Source: Comamonas thiooxydans (lineage in GTDB: Bacteria; Pseudomonadota; Gammaproteobacteria; Burkholderiales; Burkholderiaceae_C). From it: 64,000 nt of DNA. Of this stretch, positions 52,388 through 61,619 are shown one piece after another. The stretch's first letter is position 1. Every line of letters begins with the position of its first letter. The DNA lies in NCBI RefSeq assembly GCF_000964545.1, contig NZ_BBVD01000007.1:534639-598638 (forward strand), given 5' to 3'. A program made the position numbers and the translations under genes. The notes under the pieces were generated by a model. It ran no database searches. It was not told the origin of the DNA and was given only the letters and a program-made list of their open reading frames with translations.

Positions 52388-53434
52388 ATGCAGCTTGCGC
52401 TGAACCAGCTTCCCTCCCATCTGGCCAAGGGCTTGCGCTCGCTCTATGTGCTGCATGGCGATGAGCCCTTGCAGCAGCAGGAAGCGGCCGACGCGATTCG
52501 TGCAGCGGCGCGTGCTCAGGGCTATACCGAGCGCAGCAGCTATACCGTCATGGGTGCGCACTTTGACTGGAGCGGCGTGCTGGCGGCCGGCGGCAGCCTG
52601 AGCCTGTTTGCGGACAAGCAGATTCTCGAAATTCGCATTCCCAGCGGCAAACCCGGCAAGGATGGCAGTGCTGCGCTGCAGCAGCTGGCCAGCAGCGCCC
52701 AGGGCAACGACAGCACGCTGACCCTGATCAGTCTGCCGCGTCTGGACAAGGCCACCAGGACCGGGGCCTGGTTTGGGGCGCTGGACGGCAACGGTGTCTC
52801 GATCCAGGTCGACCCGGTGGAGCGCGGTGCGCTGCCGCATTGGATTGCCCAGCGTCTGGCGCTGCAGAACCAGCGCGTGGCGGCCGGGGAAGAAGGTCAG
52901 CGCACGCTGCAGTTCTTTGCCGACCGTGTGGAAGGCAATCTGCTGGCCGCGCACCAGGAGATTCAGAAACTGGCCCTGCTGCACCCCGAGGGCGAGCTGA
53001 GCCTGGCGCAGGTGGAGCAGGCCGTGCTCAATGTGGCGCGCTACGACGTGTTCAAGCTGTCCGAGGCCGTGCTCTCGGGCCAGGTGGCGCGCAGCATGCG
53101 CATGCTGGACGGCCTGCAGGCTGAAGGCGAGGCCGAGGTGCTGGTGCATTGGGCGCTGGCCGAGGACATTCGCAACATCAAGCGCGTGAAAGATGCCATG
53201 GCGGGCGGCAAGCCCCTGCCCATGGCGCTGCGCGAAAATCGCATCTGGGGCCCCAAGGAGAGGCTGATGGAGCGGCTGCTGCCGCGTGTCAGCGATGCAC
53301 GTGCGGCCGAGTTGCTCCAGGCTGCCCATGCCGTGGACGGCATTGTCAAAGGCCTGCCCAGCGCGGGCTGGCCACGCGACAGCTGGCAGGCCCTGCGGCA
53401 GCTGGCCATGCAGCTGGCCCAGGCCGGGCGCTGA
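52388..53434 (+). CDS. holA: DNA polymerase III subunit delta
   Basis: A 348-residue clamp-loader subunit with the HolA layout: SLYVLHGDEPLQQQEAADAIR at the N-terminus, then an AAA+-like domain without Walker A, QRVAAGEEGQRTLQFFADRVEGNLLAAHQEIQKL (cut here) and the C-terminal collar domain with RENRIWGPKERLMERLL. Delta opens the beta clamp. It is of interest that a probable psi subunit also lies in this window (26948-27859). Confidence 0.95.
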   Translation: MQLALNQLPSHLAKGLRSLYVLHGDEPLQQQEAADAIRAAARAQGYTERSSYTVMGAHFDWSGVLAAGGSLSLFADKQILEIRIPSGKPGKDGSAALQQLASSAQGNDSTLTLISLPRLDKATRTGAWFGALDGNGVSIQVDPVERGALPHWIAQRLALQNQRVAAGEEGQRTLQFFADRVEGNLLAAHQEIQKLALLHPEGELSLAQVEQAVLNVARYDVFKLSEAVLSGQVARSMRMLDGLQAEGEAEVLVHWALAEDIRNIKRVKDAMAGGKPLPMALRENRIWGPKERLMERLLPRVSDARAAELLQAAHAVDGIVKGLPSAGWPRDSWQALRQLAMQLAQAGR

Positions 53435-53442
53435 TTTGCGAC

Positions 53443-53751
53443 TCAGTCGGGATTGGCAGTGAGCTGGGCTTGGGCCTTGTCGGCCCATAGGCGCAGATTG
53501 TCCAGCAGGTCCTTCTGGCTGAAGGAGCAGCTTTCCTCGGTGAACAGCGCGCTGGATTCGAGCCGGTCCAACAGGTTGAGCAGCACCTCGCCATAGCGTG
53601 GCGGCAGTGCCGCAAGCAATGTGGTCGCGGCGCGTGCCTGCTGGCCGAGGGCGCTGGCGCTGATCTGTGAGTGGGCGAGCTGCTCGAATCCGCTGCGCAG
53701 CTGCTGGAGCTGGCGGGCGCTTTCCTGTAGCGCTGTGGTGTTGTGGCTCAT
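53443..53751 (-). CDS. Small conserved helical protein, function unknown
   Basis: A 102-residue, almost all-helical protein rich in Leu, Gln and Ala, convergent with holA (8 bp between stops). The start ATG 53751 is well supported by AAGGAGAG 5 nt upstream. Coiled-coil potential at about 8-50 (ESARQLQQLRSGFEQLAHSQ). No domain is recognised and no export signal is seen. The good ribosome site and clean codon use argue for a real gene. Confidence 0.7.
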   Translation of the reverse strand: MSHNTTALQESARQLQQLRSGFEQLAHSQISASALGQQARAATTLLAALPPRYGEVLLNLLDRLESSALFTEESCSFSQKDLLDNLRLWADKAQAQLTANPD

Positions 53752-53858
53752 AACTCTCCTTGCGATTCAGAGGCCGAGTGTAGGTGTCAGCAGGGCCATA
53801 AACCCCCTCATGGTCGGGCTTGTCTGCGCAACTTGCTTATCTCGGCGAAAATCACGCC

Positions 53859-55139
53859 ATGAACGCGCTCAATACCGTCGAATACATGCACAACCTCGGT
53901 GTACAGGCAAAAGCCGCCTCTGCACTGATGGCGCGTGCGTCTGCAGCTACTAAAAACAAAGCACTCAAGGCGCTGGCCCGTCTGCTTCGCGAGAACGTCG
54001 AGCCGCTGCAGATCGACAATGCCCGCGATCTGGAGCGTGCCGTGGCCAATGGCCTGTCGGCGCCCATGGTCGACAGGCTGCGACTGACGCCCAAGGTGCT
54101 GGAGACCTGCGCCGAAGGCTGCGAGCAGCTGGCTGCCATGCCCGATGTGATCGGCGAGATCAGCGGCCTCAAGCAAATGCCCAGCGGTATCCGCGTGGGC
54201 CAGATGCGTGTGCCCCTGGGCGTGTTCGGCATGATTTATGAAAGCCGCCCGAATGTGACCATCGAAGCGGCCAGCCTCTCGATCAAGAGCGGCAATGCCT
54301 GCATTTTGCGCGGTGGCTCGGAGGCGATTGACTCGAACAAGGCGCTGGCCAAGCTGGTGGCCCAGGCGCTGGCCGAGGCCGGTCTACCTGAAGACGGTGT
54401 CAAGCTGGTGGAGACCACCGACCGTGACGCCGTGGGTCAACTCATCGCCATGCCCGACTATGTGGACGTCATCATCCCCCGTGGCGGCAAGGGCCTGATC
54501 GAGCGCATCAGTCGCGAGGCCAAGGTGCCCGTCATCAAGCATCTGGATGGCAATTGCCACACCTATGTGGATGATCCCTGCGACATCGCCATGGCCGTGA
54601 AGGTGGCCGACAACGCCAAGACCAACAAGTACAGCCCCTGCAACGCCAGCGAAAGCCTGCTGGTGGCACGCGCCGTGGCTGCAGACTTCCTGCCCAGGAT
54701 CGGTGTCGTCTATGCCGCCAAGGGCGTGGAGATGCGCTGCGATGCCGAGGCCCTGGCTATTTTGCAGACTGTCAAGGATGCCAAGCTGGCCCAGGCCGTG
54801 GAGCAGGACTGGTACGAGGAATATCTGGCCCCCATCATCAGCGTGAAGCTGGTGGACGGTGTGGACGAGGCCATTGCACACATCAACAAGTACTCCAGCC
54901 ACCATACGGAGTCGATTCTGACCACCAATCACCTGCATGCGCAGAAATTCCTGCGCGAGGTCGATTCGGCCAGCGTCATGGTCAATACCAGCACCCGCTT
55001 TGCCGATGGCTTCGAGTTCGGACTCGGCGCCGAGATCGGCATCAGCACCGACAAGTTCCATGCGCGTGGGCCGGTGGGCATCGAGGGCCTGACTTCGCTC
55101 AAATACGTGGTCTTGGGCGACGGCGAAGTCCGCTCCTGA
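53859..55139 (+). CDS. proA: Gamma-glutamyl phosphate reductase
   Basis: A 426-residue ALDH-superfamily enzyme. The catalytic cysteine is C261 (NKYSPCNASESLLV), with GMIYESRPNVTIEAASL and ILRGGSEAIDSN as ProA signatures. It reduces gamma-glutamyl phosphate to glutamate semialdehyde in proline synthesis. The start ATG 53859 gives the expected length. No proB nearby. It lies 83 bp before trkA on the same strand. Confidence 0.96.
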   Translation: MNALNTVEYMHNLGVQAKAASALMARASAATKNKALKALARLLRENVEPLQIDNARDLERAVANGLSAPMVDRLRLTPKVLETCAEGCEQLAAMPDVIGEISGLKQMPSGIRVGQMRVPLGVFGMIYESRPNVTIEAASLSIKSGNACILRGGSEAIDSNKALAKLVAQALAEAGLPEDGVKLVETTDRDAVGQLIAMPDYVDVIIPRGGKGLIERISREAKVPVIKHLDGNCHTYVDDPCDIAMAVKVADNAKTNKYSPCNASESLLVARAVAADFLPRIGVVYAAKGVEMRCDAEALAILQTVKDAKLAQAVEQDWYEEYLAPIISVKLVDGVDEAIAHINKYSSHHTESILTTNHLHAQKFLREVDSASVMVNTSTRFADGFEFGLGAEIGISTDKFHARGPVGIEGLTSLKYVVLGDGEVRS

Positions 55140-55222
55140 AATCCGTCTTCCGGAGAGGCTGCAGGCGCGGTCTTTTCCGGATATGACTCAATGCCGCAGC
55201 TTGGATCCCTTTCCATAACACC

Positions 55223-56683
55223 ATGAAAATCATTATTCTGGGTGCCGGGCGCGTAGGCCAGAGTGTGGCCGAAAGTCTGGTGTCCGAGCAAAACGGAATC
55301 ACCGTCATCGACACGGATGCGCGAGCATTGCGTGAGCTGGAGTCGCGCTTCGACCTGCGCGGCGTGGTTGGCAACGGCATCGATCCCCAGGTGCTGGCTG
55401 AAGCGGGCGCCAAGGATACCGACCTGCTGATCGCCTGTGCCTCCATGGACGAGACCAACCTGGTCTGCTGCAAGATTGCCCAGGCCGTGTTCGATATTCC
55501 GACCCGTATTGCGCGGGTGCGCTCGTCCAGCTTTGCGGTGGACGACCCGGTGCTTGGCAAGGAGGGTTTTGCGGTCGATCGCATCATCTGTCCCGAGGAA
55601 TCGGTCACCCATTACATCCGCAAGCTCATCGAATACCCGGAAGCCATGCAGGTGCGCGCCTTTGCGGGCGGTCGGGCCGCATTGGCCTCGGTGCGCGCGC
55701 GCGCCGGCGCGCCTGCTGTGGGCCTGCAGATTGCCCAGGTGCGAGAGCGCATGCCCGAGCTGGCCATGCGCATCGTGGCGATCTACCGCCGTTTCATGGA
55801 CGAGCCAGACCGGTTTGTGCGCTGCGACGGGGCCACGCGCATAGAGCCCGGCGACGAGGTCTTCATGCTGGCAGCGACCGAGCATGTGTCCGAGGCTCTC
55901 AAGGCCATCAATCTGCCCGAAGGCCGCCCGAGCCGGCCGGTGTTCCGCATCATGATTGCGGGCGGAGGTCAGGTCAGCCTGCGGCTGGCCAGGAAGCTGG
56001 CGCAGACGCCCGGGCGCTTTCACGTCAAGATCATCGAGTCCAACGCCCAGCAATGTCTGAGCCTGTCGTCGGCGCTGCCTGCCGAAGTGCTGGTGCTGGA
56101 GGGTGATGCCACCGATGAGGCCCTGCTGGAGGAAGAGGGCATCGAGGAGGTGGATCTGTTCCTCGCGCTGACGGACGACGATGAGGACAACATCATGTCC
56201 AGCCTGCTGGCCAAGCGCATGGGCGCGCGCCGTGTTCTGTCGCTGATCAATCGCCGCGCCTATGCTGACCTGATGCACGGTACGCAGATCGATATTGCGC
56301 TGTCGCCGGCGCAGGCCATGTTGGGCGAGTTCCTTGCTTACGTGCGCCGCGGCGATGTGCAGGCCGTGCACAGCCTGCGCCGCGGCGTGGCCGAGGCACT
56401 GGAGATCGTGGCGCGCGGCGACCGCAAAAGCTCGCGTGTGGTGGGGCGCAAGGTGGAAGAGCTGCGCCTGCCCGAGGAAGTGCATATCGGTCTCATCGTG
56501 CGCGGCATTCCAGAAGGCAAGACCTGCGAGGAAGTGGCGGGCACGGCATTGGAGACCGAGGTCATCATTCCGCGCAGCCATACCGTAATCGAATCCGGCG
56601 ACCATGTGGTGTTCTTTCTGCCCAACAAGCGACTGGTGCGCAACGTGGAAAACCTGTTCCGCGTCAGCGCCACCTTTTTCTAA
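55223..56683 (+). CDS. trkA: Trk system potassium uptake regulatory protein TrkA
   Basis: A 486-residue cytoplasmic protein with two RCK units. The first nucleotide site is IILGAGRVGQSVAESLV at the N-terminus, the second IMIAGGGQVSLRLARKLA at about 236; each is followed by a TrkA_C domain. It binds NAD(H)/ATP and gates TrkH. TrkH follows 9 bp downstream, so the two form an operon. Confidence 0.96.
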   Translation: MKIIILGAGRVGQSVAESLVSEQNGITVIDTDARALRELESRFDLRGVVGNGIDPQVLAEAGAKDTDLLIACASMDETNLVCCKIAQAVFDIPTRIARVRSSSFAVDDPVLGKEGFAVDRIICPEESVTHYIRKLIEYPEAMQVRAFAGGRAALASVRARAGAPAVGLQIAQVRERMPELAMRIVAIYRRFMDEPDRFVRCDGATRIEPGDEVFMLAATEHVSEALKAINLPEGRPSRPVFRIMIAGGGQVSLRLARKLAQTPGRFHVKIIESNAQQCLSLSSALPAEVLVLEGDATDEALLEEEGIEEVDLFLALTDDDEDNIMSSLLAKRMGARRVLSLINRRAYADLMHGTQIDIALSPAQAMLGEFLAYVRRGDVQAVHSLRRGVAEALEIVARGDRKSSRVVGRKVEELRLPEEVHIGLIVRGIPEGKTCEEVAGTALETEVIIPRSHTVIESGDHVVFFLPNKRLVRNVENLFRVSATFF

Positions 56684-56692
56684 GCTGCACAC

Positions 56693-58159
56693 ATGAAAGA
56701 CCTGCTTCCTGTCCTGCGTGTGCTGGGCATGCTGATGATCATGTTTGCCGGCGCCATGCTGCTGCCCTTTGGCATCTCCTGGTTCACGCAGGATGGCATC
56801 TGGCGCATCTATCCCTGGTCGATCGGACTGACGGTAGGCGTGGGCCTGCTGCTGTGGGGGGGGCTGCACCGTCACAAGCAGGATCTGCAACCGCGCCATG
56901 GCGTGATTCTGGTGACCCTGGTCTGGGTAGTGCTGCCGCTGTGCGCCATGGTGCCGCTGATGATGGGGCTGAACCGGGTGGGCATTTCCATCAGTCTCAC
57001 CCATGCCTACTTCGAGGCCGTATCGGGCCTGACGACGACCGGGGCCACGGTGCTCAGCGGTCTGGATCAGTTGCCGGTGTCCATCAATGTCTGGCGTACC
57101 TTCATGCAATGGATGGGGGGTATGGGGATACTGATTCTGGCCGTGGCCGTGTTGCCACTGCTGGGTGTCGGCGGTGCTCAGCTTTTCAGAGCGGAAGCTG
57201 CAGGTCCCGTCAAGGACACCAAGCTCACGCCGCGTATTACCGAGACGGCCAAAGGCCTGTGGGGTGTGTACGCGCTGTTCTCCATTGGCTGTTTTCTGAC
57301 CTTCTGGGCCTGCGGCATGCAGCCGCTGGATGCGCTGATGCATATGTTCGCCACGGTGAGCCTGGGCGGGCTGTCGTCGCACGATGCCAGCTTTGCCTAT
57401 TTCAACTCGCCGCTGCTGGAGGCCGCGGCCTTGCTGTTCATGTTGCTGGCAAGTTGCAACTTTGCGCTGTACTTCGTGGCCATGCGCAAGGGGCGTATCG
57501 ATAGTTTCATGCGCGACCCCGAAATGCGCGCCACGATCGGCGTGTTGCTGGGCTCGGGCCTGCTGGTGGCGCTGCTGCTCTGGGTCAAGGGGGTCTATGG
57601 GCCGCTCGATGCCTTGCGCAACGGCATGTTCCACACGGTCTCGGTCGCCACGACCACCGGCTTTTCCACCACGGACTATCTGTCCTGGCCGGTGTTCATT
57701 CCTGTTTTGCTGTTGCTGTTGTCGGGGGTGGCCACCAGCGCAGGCTCGACCGGCGGCGGCATCAAGATGGTGCGCATGCTGATTCTGGTCAAGCAGGCCA
57801 GGCGCGAGATGACACGTCTGGTGCACCCGCGAGCCGTGCAGCCGGTGCGGCTGGGCGATGCGGTGGTAGATAACCCGATGATTTTTTCGGTGCTGGCCTA
57901 CATGCTGGTTTACGGTGCCACCGTCATTGTGCTGAGCATGGTGCTGCTGCTGACCGATCTCGACCCTCTGACCGCGTTCTCTGCCGTGCTGGCCAGCGTG
58001 CACTGCATGGGACCGGGACTGGGCGCGGTTGGCCCATCATCCAACTACACGGTGTTGACGGATTTCCAGATCTGGGTGTGTACTCTGGGCATGCTGTTGG
58101 GGCGGCTCGAGATACTGAGTTTCATGGCTTTGCTGTCACCGGCGTTCTGGCGTCGTTGA
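56693..58159 (+). CDS. trkH: Trk potassium uptake transmembrane protein TrkH
   Basis: A 488-residue K+ translocating subunit with about 12 segments and the four degenerate pore loops: SGLTTTGATVLSG, ATVSLGGLSSHDAS, VSVATTTGFSTTDY and SVHCMGPGLGAVGPS. It forms the K+ path gated by TrkA. The N-terminus QDGIWRIYPWSIGLTVGVGL lies in the first helices. Directly downstream of trkA. Confidence 0.96.
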   Translation: MKDLLPVLRVLGMLMIMFAGAMLLPFGISWFTQDGIWRIYPWSIGLTVGVGLLLWGGLHRHKQDLQPRHGVILVTLVWVVLPLCAMVPLMMGLNRVGISISLTHAYFEAVSGLTTTGATVLSGLDQLPVSINVWRTFMQWMGGMGILILAVAVLPLLGVGGAQLFRAEAAGPVKDTKLTPRITETAKGLWGVYALFSIGCFLTFWACGMQPLDALMHMFATVSLGGLSSHDASFAYFNSPLLEAAALLFMLLASCNFALYFVAMRKGRIDSFMRDPEMRATIGVLLGSGLLVALLLWVKGVYGPLDALRNGMFHTVSVATTTGFSTTDYLSWPVFIPVLLLLLSGVATSAGSTGGGIKMVRMLILVKQARREMTRLVHPRAVQPVRLGDAVVDNPMIFSVLAYMLVYGATVIVLSMVLLLTDLDPLTAFSAVLASVHCMGPGLGAVGPSSNYTVLTDFQIWVCTLGMLLGRLEILSFMALLSPAFWRR

Positions 58160-58237
58160 AACAAAGACTGGGGAAAACACCTATCTCATGCTTCAATCTC
58201 TACAATTGCCCCCCACCATCGTCTCCTGAGGGTATTT

Positions 58238-59533
58238 ATGGTTCCACATCTCGTCACGGCTTTGACCGGCCCCATTAACGAACTTGAGCAGCGCATTCTT
58301 GACTCCATGCCTGCCATTGAGCGTTGGTTCCGCCTGGAATGGATGGAGCACACGCCGCCGTTCTACTGTTCGGTGGATATTCGTAATGCGGGTTTCAAGC
58401 TGGCACCGGTGGATACCAACCTGTTTCCTGGCGGCTGGAACAACCTGACCGATGAAATGCTGCCACTGGCTGTCCAGGCTGCGATGGCTGCCATCGAAAA
58501 GATATGCCCCGAGGCGCGCAATCTGCTCATCATTCCCGAGAACCACACGCGCAACACCCACTATCTGGCCAGCGTGCTGCAGCTCAAGCGCATCTTCAGC
58601 ATGGCGGGTCTCAATGTGCGCATCGGCTCCATCAGCCCCGAGATTAAGAAGACGCTGTCCATCACGCTGCCCCTGGGCGACGAGATCAAGCTGGAGCCGG
58701 TGATCCGCAGCAAGCGCCGTCTGGGCCTCAAGGATTTCGACCCCTGCACCATTTTGCTCAACAACGACCTCTCCACCGGCGTGCCCGGCATCATCGAGGA
58801 GCTGTACGAGCAATACCTGCTGCCGCCGCTGCATGCAGGCTGGAATGTGCGCCGCAAGAGCCGTCACTTCCAGAGCTACGAGGAAGTCGGCAAGCGCTTC
58901 GGCAAGCTGCTGGGCATCGACCCCTGGCTGATCAACCCCTTGTTCGGTCATGTGGAGAACATCGACTTTGCCGAAGGCACGGGCATGGAGGCCCTGGCCG
59001 AGCAGGTGGACGTGATCCTCTCCAAGGTGCGCCGCAAGTACAAGGAATACGGCATCAAGGAAAAGCCGTTTGCCGTGGTCAAGGCCGACAACGGCACTTA
59101 TGGCATGGGCGTGATGACCGTGCGCGACGCCAAGGAGCTGGCTGCGCTGCCGCGCAAGAGCCGCAACAAGATGGGCGTCATCAAGGACGGCCAGACCGTG
59201 CATGACGTCATCGTGCAGGAGGGCGTGCTGACCTATGAGCGCATGCACAACGCCGTGGCCGAGCCCGTGGTCTACATGATGGATCGCTATGTGGTGGGCG
59301 GTTTCTACCGCATGCACCCCGAGCGCGGCGAGGACGAGAACCTCAATGCTCCCGGTGCGGGCTACGTGCCCCTGGCTTTCCAGCAGAGCAACCACCTGCC
59401 TCAGGCCAGCGCACGTCCGGGCGCCAGCGCACCCAACCGCTTCTATATGTATGGCGTGATAGCACGTTTGGCCATGTTGGCGGCCAGCTACGAGTTGGAA
59501 GCCACTAATCCCGACGCAGAAATTTACGACTGA
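58238..59533 (+). CDS. gshA: Glutamate-cysteine ligase (betaproteobacterial GshA type)
   Basis: A 431-residue protein of the separate GshA family found in beta- and some gammaproteobacteria, not homologous in detail to E. coli GshA. Landmarks are VDTNLFPGGWNNL, IIPENHTRNTHYL, ILLNNDLSTGVPGIIEEL and FAVVKADNGTYGMGV, an ATP-grasp-like part. It makes gamma-glutamylcysteine, the first step of glutathione synthesis. The second enzyme, gshB, lies 3.3 kb downstream on the same strand. A TACAAT -10-like box is at 58201-58206. Confidence 0.93.
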   Translation: MVPHLVTALTGPINELEQRILDSMPAIERWFRLEWMEHTPPFYCSVDIRNAGFKLAPVDTNLFPGGWNNLTDEMLPLAVQAAMAAIEKICPEARNLLIIPENHTRNTHYLASVLQLKRIFSMAGLNVRIGSISPEIKKTLSITLPLGDEIKLEPVIRSKRRLGLKDFDPCTILLNNDLSTGVPGIIEELYEQYLLPPLHAGWNVRRKSRHFQSYEEVGKRFGKLLGIDPWLINPLFGHVENIDFAEGTGMEALAEQVDVILSKVRRKYKEYGIKEKPFAVVKADNGTYGMGVMTVRDAKELAALPRKSRNKMGVIKDGQTVHDVIVQEGVLTYERMHNAVAEPVVYMMDRYVVGGFYRMHPERGEDENLNAPGAGYVPLAFQQSNHLPQASARPGASAPNRFYMYGVIARLAMLAASYELEATNPDAEIYD

Positions 59534-59612
59534 TTTCGCAGGCGCTGAGGACAGCGCACAATGCCGACAATTTGATCACTTGGTGACTGCCTTACGAGTC
59601 GCTTCCTGAACC

Positions 59613-61481
59613 GTGCAAAATTCGAAATCCTCGCTAGGCGCCCTGACCCTGGGCGCGATCGGTGTCGTCTACGGAGACATCGGAACCAGTGTTTTGTACT
59701 CGGTCAAGGAGGTTTTCGGCTCAGGCTATGTGCCGTTCACGCCGGACAACGTCTATGGCGTGCTCTCGGTACTGTTCTGGACGCTCACGGTCATCGTCTC
59801 CCTCAAGTACGTGACCCTGGTGCTGCGCGCCGACAACAACGGCGAGGGCGGGCTGGTGGCCATGCTGGCCCTGGCCTCGCAGACGGTCAAGGACAGGCCG
59901 CGACTGTCCAGCACGTTGTTTCTGGTGGGTATGTTCGGCACCTCGCTTTTCTATGGCGATGGCGTTATCACTCCGGCGATTTCCGTGCTCTCTGCGGTCG
60001 AGGGCCTGGAGGTCATCTCGCCACATTTCACCAAGGCCGTGATTCCGCTGACGCTGGTGATTCTGTTTCTGCTGTTCTTCGTGCAAAAGCGCGGCACCGC
60101 AGGCATAGGCAAGTTCTTTGGCCCTGTCACCGTGACCTGGTTTGCCTGTATCGCCCTGCTGGGTGTGCACCAGATCATGGGGCATCCGGAAATACTGGCG
60201 GCACTCAGCCCGCATTACGCGGTCCGCTTCATCTGGAACAGCCCGGGCATCAGCTTCATCATTCTGGGCTCGGTCGTGCTCTGTGTGACGGGGGCCGAGG
60301 CGTTGTACGCCGATCTCGGGCACTTCGGCAAAAAGCCTATCCGTCTGGCCTGGTTCAGCGTTGCCATGCCGGCGCTGACCTTGAATTACTTCGGTCAGGG
60401 CGCTTTGTTGCTGGCCAATCCCGAGGCAGTCAAGAACCCGTTTTTCATGATGGCGCCCAGCTGGGCGCTGCTGCCGCTGGTCATCATGGCCACCATGGCC
60501 ACGGTGATCGCCTCGCAGGCGCTGATCACGGGGGCCTTCAGCGTGACGCGTCAGGTCATTCAGCTGGGCTACTTCCCTCGTTTTGAGGTACGCCACACCA
60601 GTGTGAAGGAGACCGGCCAGATCTATATGCCTCTGGTCAACTGGGGTCTGTTTGTGGCGATTGCGCTGGCTGTTCTGCTGTTTCGCAATAGCGGCAATCT
60701 GGCGGCGGCCTACGGTATTGCGGTGACGCTGGACATGCTGATCACCACCATGCTGACCTTCTTTGTCATCCGCTATCGCTGGAACTATTCGCTGGCCTTG
60801 TGCCTGCTGGCGACGGGCTTCTTCTTCGTGGTGGATCTGGCTTTCTTCGCCTCGAATCTGCTCAAGCTGTTTGAAGGCGGCTGGTTCCCGCTGCTGATCG
60901 GTGGCACGGTCTTTACCCTGATGATGACCTGGCGCCGAGGGCGCGAGCTGCTGCATCAGAAGTTGCAGGCGGATGCGCTGGATCTGCGTCAGTTTCTGGA
61001 ATCCACCTGGCGTCATCCGCCCACGCGCGTGCCCGGCACGGCGGTTTTCCTCTCGGGGGAGCCCGGCACCGTGCCGCATGCGCTTCTCCATAACCTCAAG
61101 CACAACAAAGTGCTGCATGAGCGCAATCTCTTTGTGACCGTACGCAACCACGAAGTGCCCTGGGTCGGGATGGACAAGCGGGTGGAGTCCGAGTCGCTGG
61201 GCGGCGACTGCTGGGAAGTCATCATCCACTACGGCTTCAAGAACGAGCCCGATGTGCCTGCGGCGCTGGCGCAGCTGCGTACCCAAGGCTGCAAGCTGGA
61301 CTCCATGTCCACCAGCTATTTCCTGTCGCGTGATGTGATCATCCCGCGCATGAACAACTCCATGGCGCACTGGCGCGAAAAGCTGTTTGCGCAGATGCAC
61401 AAGAATGCGAGCCGGGTGGCTGATTTCCTGCACCTCCCGAGCAACTCGGTAGTGGAGCTGGGCTCCAAGATCGAGCTGTAA
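59613..61481 (+). CDS. kup: Low-affinity potassium transporter Kup (GTG start)
   Basis: A 622-residue KUP/HAK-type K+:H+ symporter with about 12 membrane helices in the first 430 residues and a cytoplasmic C-terminal domain. Signatures are LGAIGVVYGDIGTSVLY and YGDGVITPAISVLSAVEGL. It begins at a GTG (59613); no in-frame ATG fits the conserved N-terminus, and the ribosome site is weak. It is the second K+ uptake system in 6 kb, after trkAH. Copy B of the AT-rich palindromic element follows. Confidence 0.94.
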   Translation: MQNSKSSLGALTLGAIGVVYGDIGTSVLYSVKEVFGSGYVPFTPDNVYGVLSVLFWTLTVIVSLKYVTLVLRADNNGEGGLVAMLALASQTVKDRPRLSSTLFLVGMFGTSLFYGDGVITPAISVLSAVEGLEVISPHFTKAVIPLTLVILFLLFFVQKRGTAGIGKFFGPVTVTWFACIALLGVHQIMGHPEILAALSPHYAVRFIWNSPGISFIILGSVVLCVTGAEALYADLGHFGKKPIRLAWFSVAMPALTLNYFGQGALLLANPEAVKNPFFMMAPSWALLPLVIMATMATVIASQALITGAFSVTRQVIQLGYFPRFEVRHTSVKETGQIYMPLVNWGLFVAIALAVLLFRNSGNLAAAYGIAVTLDMLITTMLTFFVIRYRWNYSLALCLLATGFFFVVDLAFFASNLLKLFEGGWFPLLIGGTVFTLMMTWRRGRELLHQKLQADALDLRQFLESTWRHPPTRVPGTAVFLSGEPGTVPHALLHNLKHNKVLHERNLFVTVRNHEVPWVGMDKRVESESLGGDCWEVIIHYGFKNEPDVPAALAQLRTQGCKLDSMSTSYFLSRDVIIPRMNNSMAHWREKLFAQMHKNASRVADFLHLPSNSVVELGSKIEL

Positions 61482-61512
61482 ATACTTTGAGTCAAATAGG
61501 CCTTTGGCTCTT

Positions 61513-61546
61513 TATCAGCAGGCGCTGATAGCTATTGATTTTGATG
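61513..61546. repeat. AT-richer palindromic intergenic element, copy B
   Basis: TATCAGC (61513-61519) pairs with GCTGATA (61524-61530), followed by AGCTATTGATTTTGATG. The 27-mer 61520-61546 matches 3752-3778 at 23 of 27 positions. Confidence 0.55.
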
Positions 61547-61619
61547 TGATGATGGGCTTCGTCATTCGCGCTTACGCGGAGTGCATCATTTTGGGTGGGG
61601 CTGGTGCCAGAATGCACGG